Assembly: GCA_973895155.1 (NCBI GenBank)
Contig: OZ316892.1
Location: 15,996,001-16,060,000, forward strand
Direction of reading: 5' to 3'
Source: Marsupella aquatica
Taxonomy: Eukaryota > Marchantiophyta
Length of the DNA: 64,000 nt
In this document: one piece after another, positions 1 to 13,490 of the stretch
How positions within the stretch are numbered: the first letter of the stretch is position 1
Layout of the letters: the number at the start of each line of letters is the position of its first letter
Notes under the pieces: model-generated
Seen by the model: only the letters and a program-made list of their open reading frames with translations
The model's database searches: none
What the model was told of the DNA's origin: nothing
Made by a program: the position numbers and the translations under genes

Positions 1-611
1 CTCTTTAGCTTCTCCGGCAAGGTCATTTTCTCCAACGGCTAGGTTATTCGTATCGGCCTGATGACTTATGTAAGGTCTATTATCTAAATTGGGTAGGTTC
101 CCAATTGTATTTACATTCTCAATATTGGGCATATCCTCGATATTGGTACAAGCTTTAGCGGGTCCTTCAATGACCGGCTCTCCCTTGTCCCCTCCAATGC
201 TGGCTTGGTTTTGTCCCTCGGCTCCTCTAGTACATCCCCTACTTTTGTAGTTCTAACTCAAATACAAAGTTGGGAACCTTATTATGTGGTGGTGATGGTG
301 ATAGAGGCTTAGTGGCTTTTCCTTTATGTCCTCTGTTAACCTGATGGAGCTGTAGAGCAAGCTCTCACAACGTTACTGTTTGCTCATCCATCCTAGAGTT
401 GATTGGCCAAGCCTTTTCATTGGTCTCATCGGCCACTAAATCCCTCTAACCAATTACCACTTCATAATCCATGCGTACCTGATTTGCCTTGGTCTTGTAC
501 ACCTCCAACTCTACTTCTCCAAATTCCATTGGTCCTATTCCCTTGTCCGCTTGACCCACTCAACGTCCAAGTTGGCTTGAGCTACCTGCGCTTCTTCCAT
601 TTGGGCAAAAA
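1..611. other. No recognisable gene; degenerate sequence
   Basis: No convincing coding region is visible. Translated on the minus strand, 1-250 gives fairly continuous polar peptide with stops further right, so this may be very old coding or retroelement DNA, but no family can be named. The ORF at 403-651 (+) is proline/leucine-rich with no domain and is probably chance. Confidence 0.4.
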
Positions 612-890
612 TCAAAGTCAAAGTCAAAGTCAATTCTACGCTCCACGATGACCCAATGAGTCAAGGGAGCTGTGGCAAAAAAAAGCCAAATACAAAGCAA
701 AGAAATGAGTCAAATGCTCATGTGAGGATCTCTACATCCTCACTAAATACAAACTAAGGACCTTAAGAGTCACTAATGTGTAATGCTATCACATCGTTTC
801 CTATCCACTGCCATGATATACAATCTAAGTTGCTTTGGTGGCAACCTAAATAGATTATGCAGATCTCAAAAAGAAGAAATCTTGGTTCGG
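612..890 (-). mobile_element. Old 3'-terminal relic of LINE family B
   Basis: Read on the minus strand, about 790-885 encodes LFRLPPKQLRLYIMAVDRKR, clearly related to the C-terminal end of ORF2 in the LINE at 32851-37860 (LFGLPPQQLGRYIFAVDRER). The following 3' UTR also matches, with the same landmarks: a repeated 'gaggat..gatcctc' stretch and a 'ttgccacagctcccttgact' counterpart. The relic ends in a short hexamer array of TTGACT on the minus strand (612-634), whereas the younger copies end in CATTAC repeats. It is diverged with a stop in frame, so it is a much older insertion. The 5' limit is uncertain; similarity fades right of about 890. Confidence 0.7.
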
Positions 891-2034
891 ATTTACAAAA
901 AAAGTTTATTTGGTTGCTCATCCTCTAACTCAAGTTTCCATACTAAGCTCAGTTCAGGTCAACACGGTCTCGGTCTCAAGCTCATCAATGGTTTCCCCCA
1001 AGCATTTAGAACACAACTTCAGCCTCCGACGAGCTTCCTTCATGTCTTTGTTTTTCTTGCACTCATCCTCTTGACCATTCTTCCTCCTCTCCTCCAGTTT
1101 CCAGTCCCACAACAAAAAGAACTTACGGCCGGTAACCTCAAACCCCATGACAGCAAACAAACCCTAGTCTAAAAATGGATCCAATCACCGGGTTCCACTC
1201 ATCAAATGAATGTAAGTCGATCAATCTTTTCCTCTAGGGTGTTTTAACACAGCTTTAATCCTTCTTGACTTGGACTTTTCTTAGGAGCACTCGTAGCTTC
1301 AGGTGTAGACTCAGTTCAGTCTCAGCCTCATACTCCAGTTTGCTCTTATTCCACACCTTCACTCAATTACCATGCTGTCTGATCCTCTTGAGTGCCACCT
1401 CTCTTATTGCTTACACTTAACTTCCTTTGTCTTCGGCTGAATATCTCTTTTCTCCTTTCCTTAGAAATCACAGTCGCGTTTCCACTTCTCTTCTCTCGAC
1501 TTCCGCCCGTGAATTCCTCTCCATATCCATGTCACTCAAGTCACCAGTATGCCACTCCTTATCAACTTTACTGTCCACTTTTTCTCCATCATTTCTTGTT
1601 TCCTCCTCGAGCGAAGGGAAGTAAATTTCTTTTGTTTCCTCCGAATGCTTCACTTTGTACTTTTACGTTGTCCCTTTTCCTCTCGAGCTTTTGATCGCAC
1701 CCCACTTCTCTCTTTGTTTACACTTAAGTCCCCGCATTCGGCTGATTCACTTCTCTTTTCTTACAAGCTTCCAAGCCTCAACCCTCTGTTTTGAGCCTCT
1801 ACGCTCATATTCTCACACAATGGACGCTACGTTCTGCCTCATTCACGCTAAAAAAACACTCTCCAGTGCTTACTATTCTCACTTTCAGAGTTACCAAAGA
1901 GCAATAACTCATCTCTGCAACACCATTCTTTCTCCTGAATTCATCTCAATTACTCAAAAGCTCCAAAACAGATCATGCATACACATCGCTCCCCAGTCCA
2001 TCGATTTCACTTCTACCTGGTTCCTTCAAATTCC
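891..2034. other. Pyrimidine-rich spacer, no gene
   Basis: This stretch is strongly C/T-biased on the plus strand, and its short overlapping ORFs (for example 1655-2116 and 783-1172) are Ser/Leu/Phe-rich products of that bias. No domain is recognisable. It resembles in composition the tract at 10900-12360. Its right end may hold the eroded 5' part of LINE-A. An 8-bp match 'gttttgag' at 1788-1795 and 4468-4475 is a weak candidate target-site duplication for that LINE. Confidence 0.4.
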
Positions 2035-2109
2035 TTATCATCCACCGTCTTCCCTTTCTCTTTTTGCTGAAACAACCGCTTATGTGTCTGTTGGAAGAGA
2101 AGGTTCGAA

Positions 2110-3189
2110 TTGGTGAACTCCATGGCATTAGGATTGATCATAATTACGAAAAAACTGCTGCACCAATTGTTTGCTGATGACACAGGCCTGTTTCTTCATG
2201 CATCTGAAAGTGAATTTCAGATGGCACACGCTACAGTGAGCACATACGAAAGGATATCAGGGGCACAATTGAACCTGGATAAATCTATCATTATCCAGAT
2301 GGACAGATCACCACAGCAGGATTGGATGTCCACTTGCAGATGTAAAGTGGCAGGCATTGGAGACATGCAAGTCTATCTAGGCTGCCCAATTGGTAATTCC
2401 TTGAAACCCACACAGGAATTAGAGTTCCTCCTTGGAAAAGTTTGCAAACGGCTCAGACATTGGTCAAATCGCTTCCTTAGCCTTGCTGGACGAATTGTCC
2501 TCCTGAAACACGTCTTAAGAGCTATTCCAGTGTACCACCTTATGGTCCTCAATCTGCAAAAGCGAGGGTTCCAGCAGTTGGAGAGAATCTGTAGGAATTT
2601 CCTATGGGGCCAAAATAAGGATGGAGTGCCAAAGAAAGCACTCATTGCTTGGGATACCATCACCAGACCCTTTGAAGATGGAGGGTTAGCAATCAGGCCC
2701 TTTGAACTACAAGCCCAGGTTCTCAAGATGAGGAACATCCACAAATTGATCACTGATTATGACGCTGCATGGGTTGGGATGGCACATGCTCTAATCAGGC
2801 GGATGCTCAGCCTTGGACCTCACAAAAAGGAGAGAAGAAGGTGGGAGGTGGGTGCTGCTCTGTTGCTTGATCCGGGAATTCGAATCCCCAATGCCCCCAT
2901 GCTGAACTGTTTGTTGAACGGATGGGACAAGGCATGTAGTAATCTGAGGTTCATACCCTCAGCCAGTACCTTGCCTCAATCTCTCTCAATTGACCAACTC
3001 TTGCGTCTTCTCGACAAGCAACTACAACTATCCAGACAAGACAACTACAAGCTGAAGAGTCTTCTAGCAAATTGGCAGGTACAAACTATTAACGACATGC
3101 ATGATGCTCAGAATAGAGAATCCAGCCAATGGAAGACTTTGGCTGAAATGCAGGTAACATCAGGACTACCAGGCCACGGGGGGTACTAG
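2110..3189 (+). pseudogene. LINE-A reverse transcriptase fragment
   Basis: The 359-codon open stretch carries the RT catalytic motif C (FADD followed by T) near residue 22. It is followed by typical plant LINE thumb/connection sequence: YLGCPIG, LSLAGRIVLLKHVLRAIPVY, CRNFLWG and AWDTITRPFEDGGLAIRPF. It lacks the fingers and the first catalytic Asp of motif A, so it cannot be an active enzyme. The nominal start is an artefact because homology continues upstream in another frame. It ends at a TAG at 3187-3189, after which the protein continues in a different frame. The parent enzyme performs target-primed reverse transcription in the nucleus. Confidence 0.85.
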
Positions 3190-3191
3190 CC

Positions 3192-3983
3192 TTGAATAGC
3201 CTGCTAAATATCCTTATTGGGAGCCAAGGAAAAGCTGACGTCAGCCTTGCTAACCTAATAGGATGGAACTGGGAATGGGCTGATGGAGAACAACATGGCT
3301 GGAATCTCCCCACACACATTTGGGCCAGCATGAACAAGGATCGTAACATGCCAATCCTCAATCTCAATCGTAGATGGCACTTGCTGGACACCACCGCAAT
3401 GTGGCACCAGCGATGGAAACACTTGTGGAGAGGCTGGAGTGCACCTAAAGCCAGACTTGTTATTTGGAAAGTTTTACATGCTGACTTTTTTACTAATTCT
3501 CGTGCTCTTAAGTGGGGCCTCAACAATGGCCTGTGTCCCAATTGTAGCTGTACTACATTGGAGAATTCTGATCACATGTTCAGAGACTGCCCGGCTATTA
3601 CTCAAAGGTGGGATCTCCTTGAACACGTTGCACACGATATAGTTTTTGACAAAGCTGTTGGGTTCTCGCTGTTTGGCAAGATTGACACTGCCATCCGGAC
3701 CCAGAAGAGAAATCCAGGGCAAATGCTTCTGCTGGCGGAAATGCTCAATACTCTTTGGCTTGAAAGATGCCCAAAAATTTTCAACGCACCCTCTACTAGA
3801 TTTCCTCTACATCTCATCCTTGACAGCGCCATGCTGCATGCTAACATTCTTCTTCAAAAGACGAAGACTCTCAAAAAGAAATCTGCTATCACGAAGGCCA
3901 GAGATGGACTTGCTACCATGGTCACTAGAGCCACTGACAGGCACAACAACACGGTTACCAGCAACCATGCAAGGACAACCTAG
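3192..3983 (+). pseudogene. LINE-A zf-RVT C-terminal fragment
   Basis: This 263-codon frame continues the LINE-A ORF2 after a frame change. It contains the zf-RVT zinc-binding domain typical of the C-terminus of plant LINE reverse transcriptases: KARLVIWKVLHADFFTNSRA, then CPNCSCTTLENSDHMFRDCP, giving a C-x2-C...H-x4-C arrangement around positions 3534-3595. The final ~90 codons are lysine-rich without a recognised domain. It lies two nucleotides after the stop of the preceding fragment, which shows that the two were one protein. Confidence 0.8.
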
Positions 3984-4465
3984 AATTTGGGTTATTGGTA
4001 GGATTGGTATGGGCTGCCTCACCTCCCCTTGGTTGGGTGGTGGTTGGCAAGCCTGTAGTGACAGCACCTCATACTCTGATCACAATAGTAAGCAACTTAA
4101 GAGGAGGTCTCTTTTTGTTAGGAATTGGTATACTAGGTGGGATTATTCTGAACCTAATGTCTTTGCTGTCTCTCCTTGGAAGCCCATCCATTGGAACTGC
4201 CATTTTGTGCATTGGAGATGGGATTGTAGGTGGATTCATTTTTTGGCCATTAGTAGGTGGTTGACTAGGACTCATTCCCGCCCTAAAGTCTTAACTTAGG
4301 GCCCTGGGGCTTTGTTTCTTGGGCGCCGGTGCTGCTGCGGCCTTTGCCGGTGCTCTTTTGCTTGCTGCTGGGGTTTGCCCCTTGCCCCCCCTCTGTCCTT
4401 GCCGTGGGGTTTCTTGGGGCTTTTTTCGTGCAATAAATTAAAATTTATTATTAAAAAAAAAAAAA

Positions 4466-6959
<2,494 letters not shown>

Positions 6960-8299
6960 ACTGGCGTTCAGATTTAAGCAACTCGCGTACTGGTGTACTT
7001 ACCCTTTTTAATCACCTAATGGTGGTAATACACCATTGTTTCCGTGTATACGCTAAGCACCTGCCTACGTGGACAAGAACGTGGAAGTTATGATTGGTCG
7101 TTGAAGTGTACATCAAAGGTGTCCAATTTTCCTCGTCTACGCTGGCCATTCGGTAGTTTACGTATCTTCCCCTAGTGAAGAATTAGAGCTATCGAATAGT
7201 TTTTGGTTTTAGTTTGCTACTCTTCTCAGTTCTCAGTGCAGTAGCTATGTCCCCTTTGCCGGGTTTTGGGTGCCTGGCGACCACCCTCGTCCTTAATCAG
7301 TGTTTTCTGGCAGCAGATGTCTGTCGGGTTTTTCTGCTTCAAATGCCAGTGAATTTTGAACGGTGTTCGCAGTGTCCGATGACTGGTGCCCTCTGGACAC
7401 TGTATGCTATTTTTAGGTTATTTTTTCTGGTCACGTGCTCTTCAAGTATAGAAGATGCTTATGGGCTTACATGAGGTATGGCCATGATTACTTTCTCCGC
7501 TGACACATTTCCCTTTAACTGTGTATAAGGAAGGTACAATTTTTATGATTACCTTCTCCGCTGACACATTTCCCTTTTAACTGTGTATAAGGGGTACAAT
7601 TTTTATACATTTGGGCAGATTACGAAATTGGTGGTTTTGCCAGTGTATAAGTACTACAAAATATGGACGGCAAGTTCTGCCACTCCTGACTGAACTCCTA
7701 CCAGTGACCTTTTCGGCTGCCTGGCTGGTCACTTATGTGACCCCGTACGTATGTTCGACAACTTCCCAAGAATGTGCTATTCGATGGAATATATCTTTGG
7801 GTTGAGTTTGTTCGGTATGATTTGTGGATCTGGATCGTCTGCATTTTTTTCCAAAGGCTCAATTACGTCATAATGCAAGGCTGCTTGTTACCTTCGACAC
7901 GAGACTGGACAATCCGCAATCTGTGATGGCATTCGAACTGGCAAGGATGGATGTCTCCAATAAGCAATATTTAGGAATGAATTTTGCTTCTACTATGGGT
8001 GACAAGACCAAGTCTGATTCGGTTGGCAACTATTGAGTCAATCTTTGATCTCCAGTTCGTATCATTCTACACCTCCATACGTCCCTCAACTTGTTTCCTC
8101 CACCTCCCCAGACCACAACTTGAACCTGGGATAAGCCAAGCCATGAACCTGGGAACCCAAATGGTTGTCTGTCAGGCACTACTAATTGGTTTCCTCCACA
8201 TCGGCAGAATATAATGAACTCCCAGGAGGCACGGCATTGGCTCAATAAGAATTCTATCAATATTCAGGGTTACAATGAAATACGTTCATTAACTTAAGA
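6960..8299 (+). other. Calmodulin 3' UTR and downstream DNA
   Basis: No coding domain is found after the TAA of calmodulin. The first few hundred bases are probably the 3' UTR. No canonical AATAAA was found close to the stop, so the poly(A) site is not placed. Short ORFs at 7214-7474, 7611-7805 and 7824-8036 lack recognisable features. Confidence 0.5.
7484..7604. repeat. 61-bp tandem duplication
   Basis: Two adjacent copies (about 7484-7544 and 7545-7604) both begin 'atgatta', contain 'ttctccgctgacacatttcc' and 'aactgtgtataag', and end 'gtacaatttttat'. They differ by a few substitutions and short indels, so the duplication is fairly recent. Confidence 0.9.
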
Positions 8300-8840
8300 A
8301 TGACCATTAACTCCTATAATACACACTTGCAACACTTTTTAGAGTGGTTGGCACAAAAATTTAAAAATCTGACCAAATCACCATTAACTTTTGTAATACA
8401 CACTTGCGTCACTTTTTAGGGTGATTGTTTTGCAGGGCAAAAAAAAACAAAAAATCTGATCAAAGAGAAGGAATAAACCAAAATTTAAAAAATCTGACCA
8501 AGAGAATGAATAAATAGTGACCCCCACTTTTTAGAGTGATTGTCATACAAAGAGAAGGAATAAACCAAAATTGAATTATATTTACTATGAAGTAAATAGT
8601 GACCCCCACTTTTTAAAGTGATTGTCATTAAAAAATCTACCAAGAGAATGAATAAACCAAAATTGAATTATATTTAGTGTGAAGTAAATAGTGACCCCCA
8701 CTTTTTAGAGTGATTGTCATTCAAATTTGCAAGGCACAAAAATTAAAAAATCTGACCAAGAGAAAGAATAAACCAAAATTGAATTATATTTAGTGTGAAG
8801 AAAAGTGTGACCCCTTTTCCAAGCAAGAAGTAAAGGGGAA
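8300..8840. repeat. Irregular AT-rich tandem repeat array (~85-100 bp units)
   Basis: Recurrent blocks are 'cactttttagagtgattgtcat' variants (at about 8344, 8411, 8525, 8609 and 8700), 'aaaaatctgaccaagagaa', 'aataaaccaaaattgaatta' and 'gtgaagtaaatagtgaccccc'. The best-preserved units start at about 8517, 8601 and 8692. Units are permuted and partly deleted, as in an eroded satellite or the terminal repeat of a non-autonomous element. There is no coding content. Confidence 0.8.
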
Positions 8841-9069
8841 TGTCAGGTAATGTCAATGCACAATAATCAAGTATTTTATGGACCATCTATATATAATACT
8901 ATCCATGCATACTAAGCCCCATGCATAGAAATAGTACTCTTCATGCCTAGACATCCATACCAAATACCCCATGATAATTTATGTCCTAGGAGGAGTTTAA
9001 TTGATTACAAATATGACAATGTAATAGAAAATATCAAACCAAAAAATAGTACAAAAGGGCACAAATTTG

Positions 9070-9520
9070 TCCTTTTTGCGCGACATTTTTTTCTTAAGAA
9101 TATCTTGGGCAACACTGCATCTATTTTTCTTAACGATGTCTTGGGTGACACAATATCTTTTTTCTTAAATAACAACATCTTGGGCGACACAACATCTGTT
9201 TTTCTTAATGACATCTTAAGATGACATGACATCTTTTTTCTTCACGACATCTTTTGTGCAGAGCACGCGTATTTTCTTCACAACATCTTTTGTTCTCAAC
9301 GACTTCTTGGCCGACACGACATCTTTTGTTCTCACATCTTGGGTGACACGGCAACTTTCTTCTCAACAACCTCTTGGTCGACATGACATCTTTCTTCTCA
9401 ATGATCTTTTAGCCGACACGGCATCTTTATTCTGAACAACCTCTTGGCCAACACGACCTCTTTTGTTCTCAGCAACATCGGGAACGACATCTTGGCCGTC
9501 CCAAGATCTTTTGTGCAACA
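9070..9520. repeat. Degenerate ~33-36-bp minisatellite
   Basis: More than ten diverged units carry the theme 'cttgggygacacracatctttttt(c)tcaayga'. On the plus strand the 5' part is open (8943-9224) and encodes a repeating peptide of the type FLNDVLGDT. Unit length varies and later units are out of frame, so protein coding is not supported. Confidence 0.8.
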
Positions 9521-9751
9521 CACTGGTATTGACCTGTCTTATCAAAATGAAACAAAAGCCCTGATGGGAGACATACAATTCAACATTATATGTCCTGTTA
9601 AGGATTCTCTCAATATTTAGATTTACCAAGAAATGCACTCATTAAGAATCACCATCTTATCAAACAAAAACAATAGTCTGGATGGGAGATATTGTCATTG
9701 CCCATCCCCATGGACTGCCTAAAGCAACCGTTGCTTTTCCAGTGTAAAGAA

Positions 9752-10015
9752 AAAGAACCGGTTGCGGATTGCAATTGACTATTTTGATTACCTTGGGGAG
9801 AAAGTAGTCAGGATGTCATGGTGATCATGAATAATGGCATGAAGAAAAAGAACCGGTTGCGGATTGCAGTTGATTACCTTGGGGATAAGTAGTCAGGATG
9901 TCATGGTGATCATGAATAATGGCATGAAGAAAAAGAACCGGTTGCGGATTGTAGTTGATTACCTTGGGGATAAGTGGTCAGGATGTCATGGTGATCATGA
10001 ATAATGGGATGACGT
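9752..10015. repeat. Three-copy ~85-95-bp tandem repeat
   Basis: Units begin with 'gaaaaagaaccggttgcgga' (landmark 'aaccgg' at 9756, 9851 and 9936) and include 'gattaccttgggga' and 'gtcaggatgtcatggtgatc'. The first unit has about 10 extra bases near its start. Copies are nearly identical, so the amplification is young. Confidence 0.92.
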
Positions 10016-12397
10016 CTTTCAGTTTCAAGGTCGTCAAGTTACCAAGAAAATCGGTTTGATAATACAATTGAAACTTACTTGATCATATTTTTCAGTCAAA
10101 AGTGTAAAGAGTGTTATCTGAGTCAATTTTAAAATGTTTTGAGCAAGTTCATCCAAATTTTTGCTTGTCCATCCTGGCTTTAGTTTCTATCAAACAATAT
10201 CAATCTAACACTAATTATAAATAAATAAATTCTTAACTGAACTAATCTCAGTATTCCACGGTATCTATTCTGACCATATCTTATAGAGGGCATATTATCA
10301 CAAACCTCCACTGGGATTCCTTGCAAATTCCCGGCACGGTAGAGTGTCATGTCAGCAACAACCGCTGTCCGAGGACCAGTTTAAAGCAGTATGAAATTCT
10401 TTTTCTATGCTTTAGGGACTTGACAACATTTTTCAATAACATATATTTCTGTCTTCGTAATATTGTTTCAATTTGTATTAAGAGGCTCTACTTATCATTA
10501 ATTCAGCATAATCAAAAGTCTCAAACACTTAATATTATTTCATCCTTTCATTCTTCTTTTCTTTTAAGCTTTGATACACAGTTCTTTAGGAAAGATAAAA
10601 GAAACAGATCATTTTTTTTAGCTATAAGTTTTAGTAAACTATTCTCATCCATTTGTTGATAACTTTTAGACTAAGCATATAGCATCTTGTAAGTGTGTTA
10701 AAGCACCACTCTTTTATTATTCATTGTTGATTTTCACTCTTCTGCTTTAGGTTTCCATGTACTTCTCACTTTTGCTTTTCATACATATCTCATTTTCTGA
10801 ATTCAAAGTTCTAGTAGACTTCATTTATCCAAAGATTACTAAGTTAAGAGATTACAAACAATATTTTTTTATGTCTTTTGTTGTTCGGTCATTCATCTGC
10901 TGGAGTTTCAGCCTCGGTTCAGATCAAATCAGGTCATTCGATTGTGCCAGGTCTGGCCAGTTGTGAGTAGGTTTCTTCCACTAAAATTCTGTCTTTTCTA
11001 AATTCAATCTTTCTTGATCTTCATAGTCTCGTGATCTTTGAATTTATGCAATCATTTTCTGCTCATCTCATCACAGGACCCTGCATTAAATATATTTCAA
11101 ATTTCTTCTCTGTAATGACATACTAATCTTCCATTTCTCTATCCACGAAGTCGTCAGCATCCTCTCAATTTTTCCACATTGTCATCCTGGATCTCCTAGT
11201 GTACTCAGATTACTCCTCTTCCCACCATAGCCTCCTGTAAAATTCCCTTCAGATTGCTTTTCACTTTCTCTGAAAAAACTTCTCAATTTTATTGTCTTAT
11301 TTCTACAAAGAGCCTTCACTCATCGAACAGCTTTTATTCGATCTCAATTAAGTTCCGTATGGGAAAACTTTATTTCTTTTTGCACATTAGCTTTCCCTTT
11401 TCCTTTGACCTCTTCTGTCTGATCTCTGTCTCCACGCTGCCGCTCCTTATTTTAGCACTTGGATTACTTCTGCCAAGCACTCAATTTCTCTATGATGTCT
11501 AACCACTTTTCTTTTTTCTTAGTTCTCCTTCAACGATTCTCTGATAACCTCGTGATCCTCTTTCTCTCAAACTGTCTGATCTCTCTTAATCACTGCCATT
11601 CCCTTTCACTCTTTTCAGTCAATCCTTTGCCTCCTTTCAATAGCTTCTAATCTATTTTCAACATTTTCACAGCGACTCGTGATCCTTTCTCAATTATTCT
11701 GCCTGAATTCATTTCTCATTCTCATCGACCTTCACTCCTTTTAGCCGTTAATCGCAAGTCCTCAATCCTCAGCATCTGATTCAATAGAATGTCTTCTTCC
11801 ATTCAAGTTATCCTCTTACAAAATTTCTCTCCCATTTGTCTGAATTTTTATCGCCTTTCTCTCCCTCTTTGTTCCATTTTTTCCCTGGGGCCATCCCCGA
11901 TCTCCTTTCTTCCCTAGAACCATGGCAACGATCTTCTTTGGAACTCCCAATTCTTCTCATGTATTCCCTTTAAGCTCTTTCAATCTTCATTTTGCAAACG
12001 CACCAAAAAAATCCTCTCAACATCATTTTTCTTTATTAATCCAACTCTCATTCATCCCCCAAATCTCCTCCATTGCTTCAACTCTTAACAAACACTCAAA
12101 CAAACAGTGCTCCACTCTTCCTCCCTTTGCCGTGTGCATCTCTCTTCCATCCTCATGACCCTTATGAATTTCAAAGTCTCATATTCAGCCATGTGTCAGT
12201 GGGAGAAAATTCCCCTCCAAAAGCCTTTTAAAAGCCATAGCTCTTTTATCCCTCTTCTGTCTTACTATCTTTCAACTTCAACTCAATTTTGTTTTTCCCT
12301 ACTCATCCAGAGAACTAATACATCTCAAGCTGAACTTAAAGCAAGTCGACCTGATCCAACTTACTCCACTTCATTCATCAAATAATTTCCCTGACAA
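10016..12397. other. AT- and pyrimidine-rich DNA, no gene; likely eroded LTR at its right end
   Basis: No coding domain is seen; the ORFs here (10321-10659, 10757-10966, 11254-11502, 11459-11650, 11922-12158, 12107-12385) are Ser/Phe/Leu-rich by composition. Reading the minus strand, a candidate LTR of the older gypsy relic starts at about 12399 (TGTTGTCAGG, just after the purine-rich stretch GTGGGGGTGAA) and would run leftward. Its length cannot be defined. Confidence 0.4.
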
Positions 12398-13490
12398 CAT
12401 TCACCCCCACTGAACCTGTGTAGCCTCCGGCCTACACCACCATCATTACTGGAGTCTCTTCTCAAACAAAATGATCCATGAGCCTGAGCTGAGCTGAGCT
12501 GAGCTGAGCTGAACCAAGTCGCGACAACCTCAAGCTGAGTCACGGCCAACCTGAAACAAACTCCATCACAAAAGCCAAGAATATTTTCTCCTAGGATGGA
12601 ACTTCAAATGTTCTCATGAAAATGAACTCAAACTAATCCCTAATATCTTAACATTAACCAAAGTCCCAAGTCACCTAACAACTTAAAGGGTGAAACATTC
12701 TTTTTCACTAGAGCTTTCCTATAAAATGAATAGTTCCAAACAAAATAAATTAAGTTCTATCACTCACAACTACACTATCATATGAATAAAATCTCTATCT
12801 CTTTTCTCTATCTCTTTTAGTCAAAACCAGATTCATGTAAAACTAAGTAGACAAAACAAGCAAGTCTCAAAATCATGCTTCTTTGTCTCGAATGTCGCTC
12901 CTTTGAACTGCATCCTTGCCATGTTCACCATCAGAGTCTTCCAAGGTGTCCTCCAATTCCTGTTGTCTCCGCTTGAAAATCTTCACTCTTTTCCCGGCGT
13001 ACCTTCCATGATGTTCAGTCCCATCAAGTTCTCAAATGGAGTAAGTGGCATTGGGATGAATCTTGATCACAACAAACGGTCCTCGATATCTTTGAGAAAA
13101 TTTCTTCTCTGTTGAATGCTGATTCTCAAGGTTGCTTTCATAAAATAGCACCCAATCTCCCTCCTCAATCGCTCATGGTCGAATACAATGTTTCTGGTTG
13201 AAGTAGTCCTTATTCTTCACTTGCGTCACCTTCATTTTCTCCAACGCCTCTTGAATCTTTTCAGGTGTCTGGTTCAAGTGGTCAATCTTGGTGGCAAGTA
13301 ACTCCTCACACCCAACGTGGTCTCTCCACCCCTAACCGTTCTCCAACTCTTCACATCCTCCTCAATTGGCATCAAAGGCAAATGTCCCATGTTCAACTCA
13401 GTTGGCGCATATCCTGTGACTGAGCTACACGTTGTCCGGCTGACCGTGTTTTCTGGTAAGAGTATGTTGGCTCTTATGAAGTTAACTTTG
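12398..13490 (-). pseudogene. Older Ty3/gypsy integrase C-terminal relic (gypsy-B)
   Basis: The minus strand encodes a diverged version of the integrase C-terminal half found at 14624-15541. Matching segments include GHLPLMPIEEDVKSWR, KIDHLNQTPEKIQEALEKMK, EEGDWVLFYESNLENQHST, RYRGPFVVIKIHPNATYS and YAGKRVKIFKRR. It carries in-frame stops (after HCIRP and YSI) and at least one frameshift. Upstream catalytic domains are not recognisable. A purine-rich PPT-like stretch and a TGTTGTC LTR-like start lie at its left edge near 12400, in the same arrangement as gypsy-A at 14570. It is an older, separate insertion of the same family. Confidence 0.8.
12486..12510. repeat. (GAGCT)5 microsatellite
   Basis: Five perfect GAGCT units sit within gypsy-B derived DNA. 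Confidence 0.95.

Larger units (their letters stand above)
2035..4465 (+). mobile_element. LINE-A: 5'-truncated plant LINE with poly(A) tail
   Basis: This is the 3' half of a plant L1-type LINE. The order is reverse-transcriptase palm (FADDTG at about 2173-2190), thumb/connection, zf-RVT domain, a 3' UTR of about 470 nt and an A13 tail at 4453-4465. RT homology begins near 2035 in one frame (PSSLSLFAETTAYVS), continues in a second (EEKVRIGELHGIRI, about 2095-2140) and in a third from about 2150, so at least two frameshifts have accumulated. The endonuclease, RT fingers and ORF1 are absent. The exact left end cannot be fixed from this copy alone. It is inactive. Confidence 0.85.

Noticed and set aside
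1392-2116. Overlapping plus-strand ORFs as a possible secreted or membrane protein
   Set aside because: Composition (C/T-rich DNA giving Ser/Leu/Phe) explains them; no domain, no consistent frame.
8943-9224. 93-codon ORF with repeating FLND..LGDT peptide
   Set aside because: It is the start of a minisatellite whose later units lose the frame.
9752-10015. CRISPR-like array
   Set aside because: Repeats are contiguous with no unique spacers, and the genome is eukaryotic.
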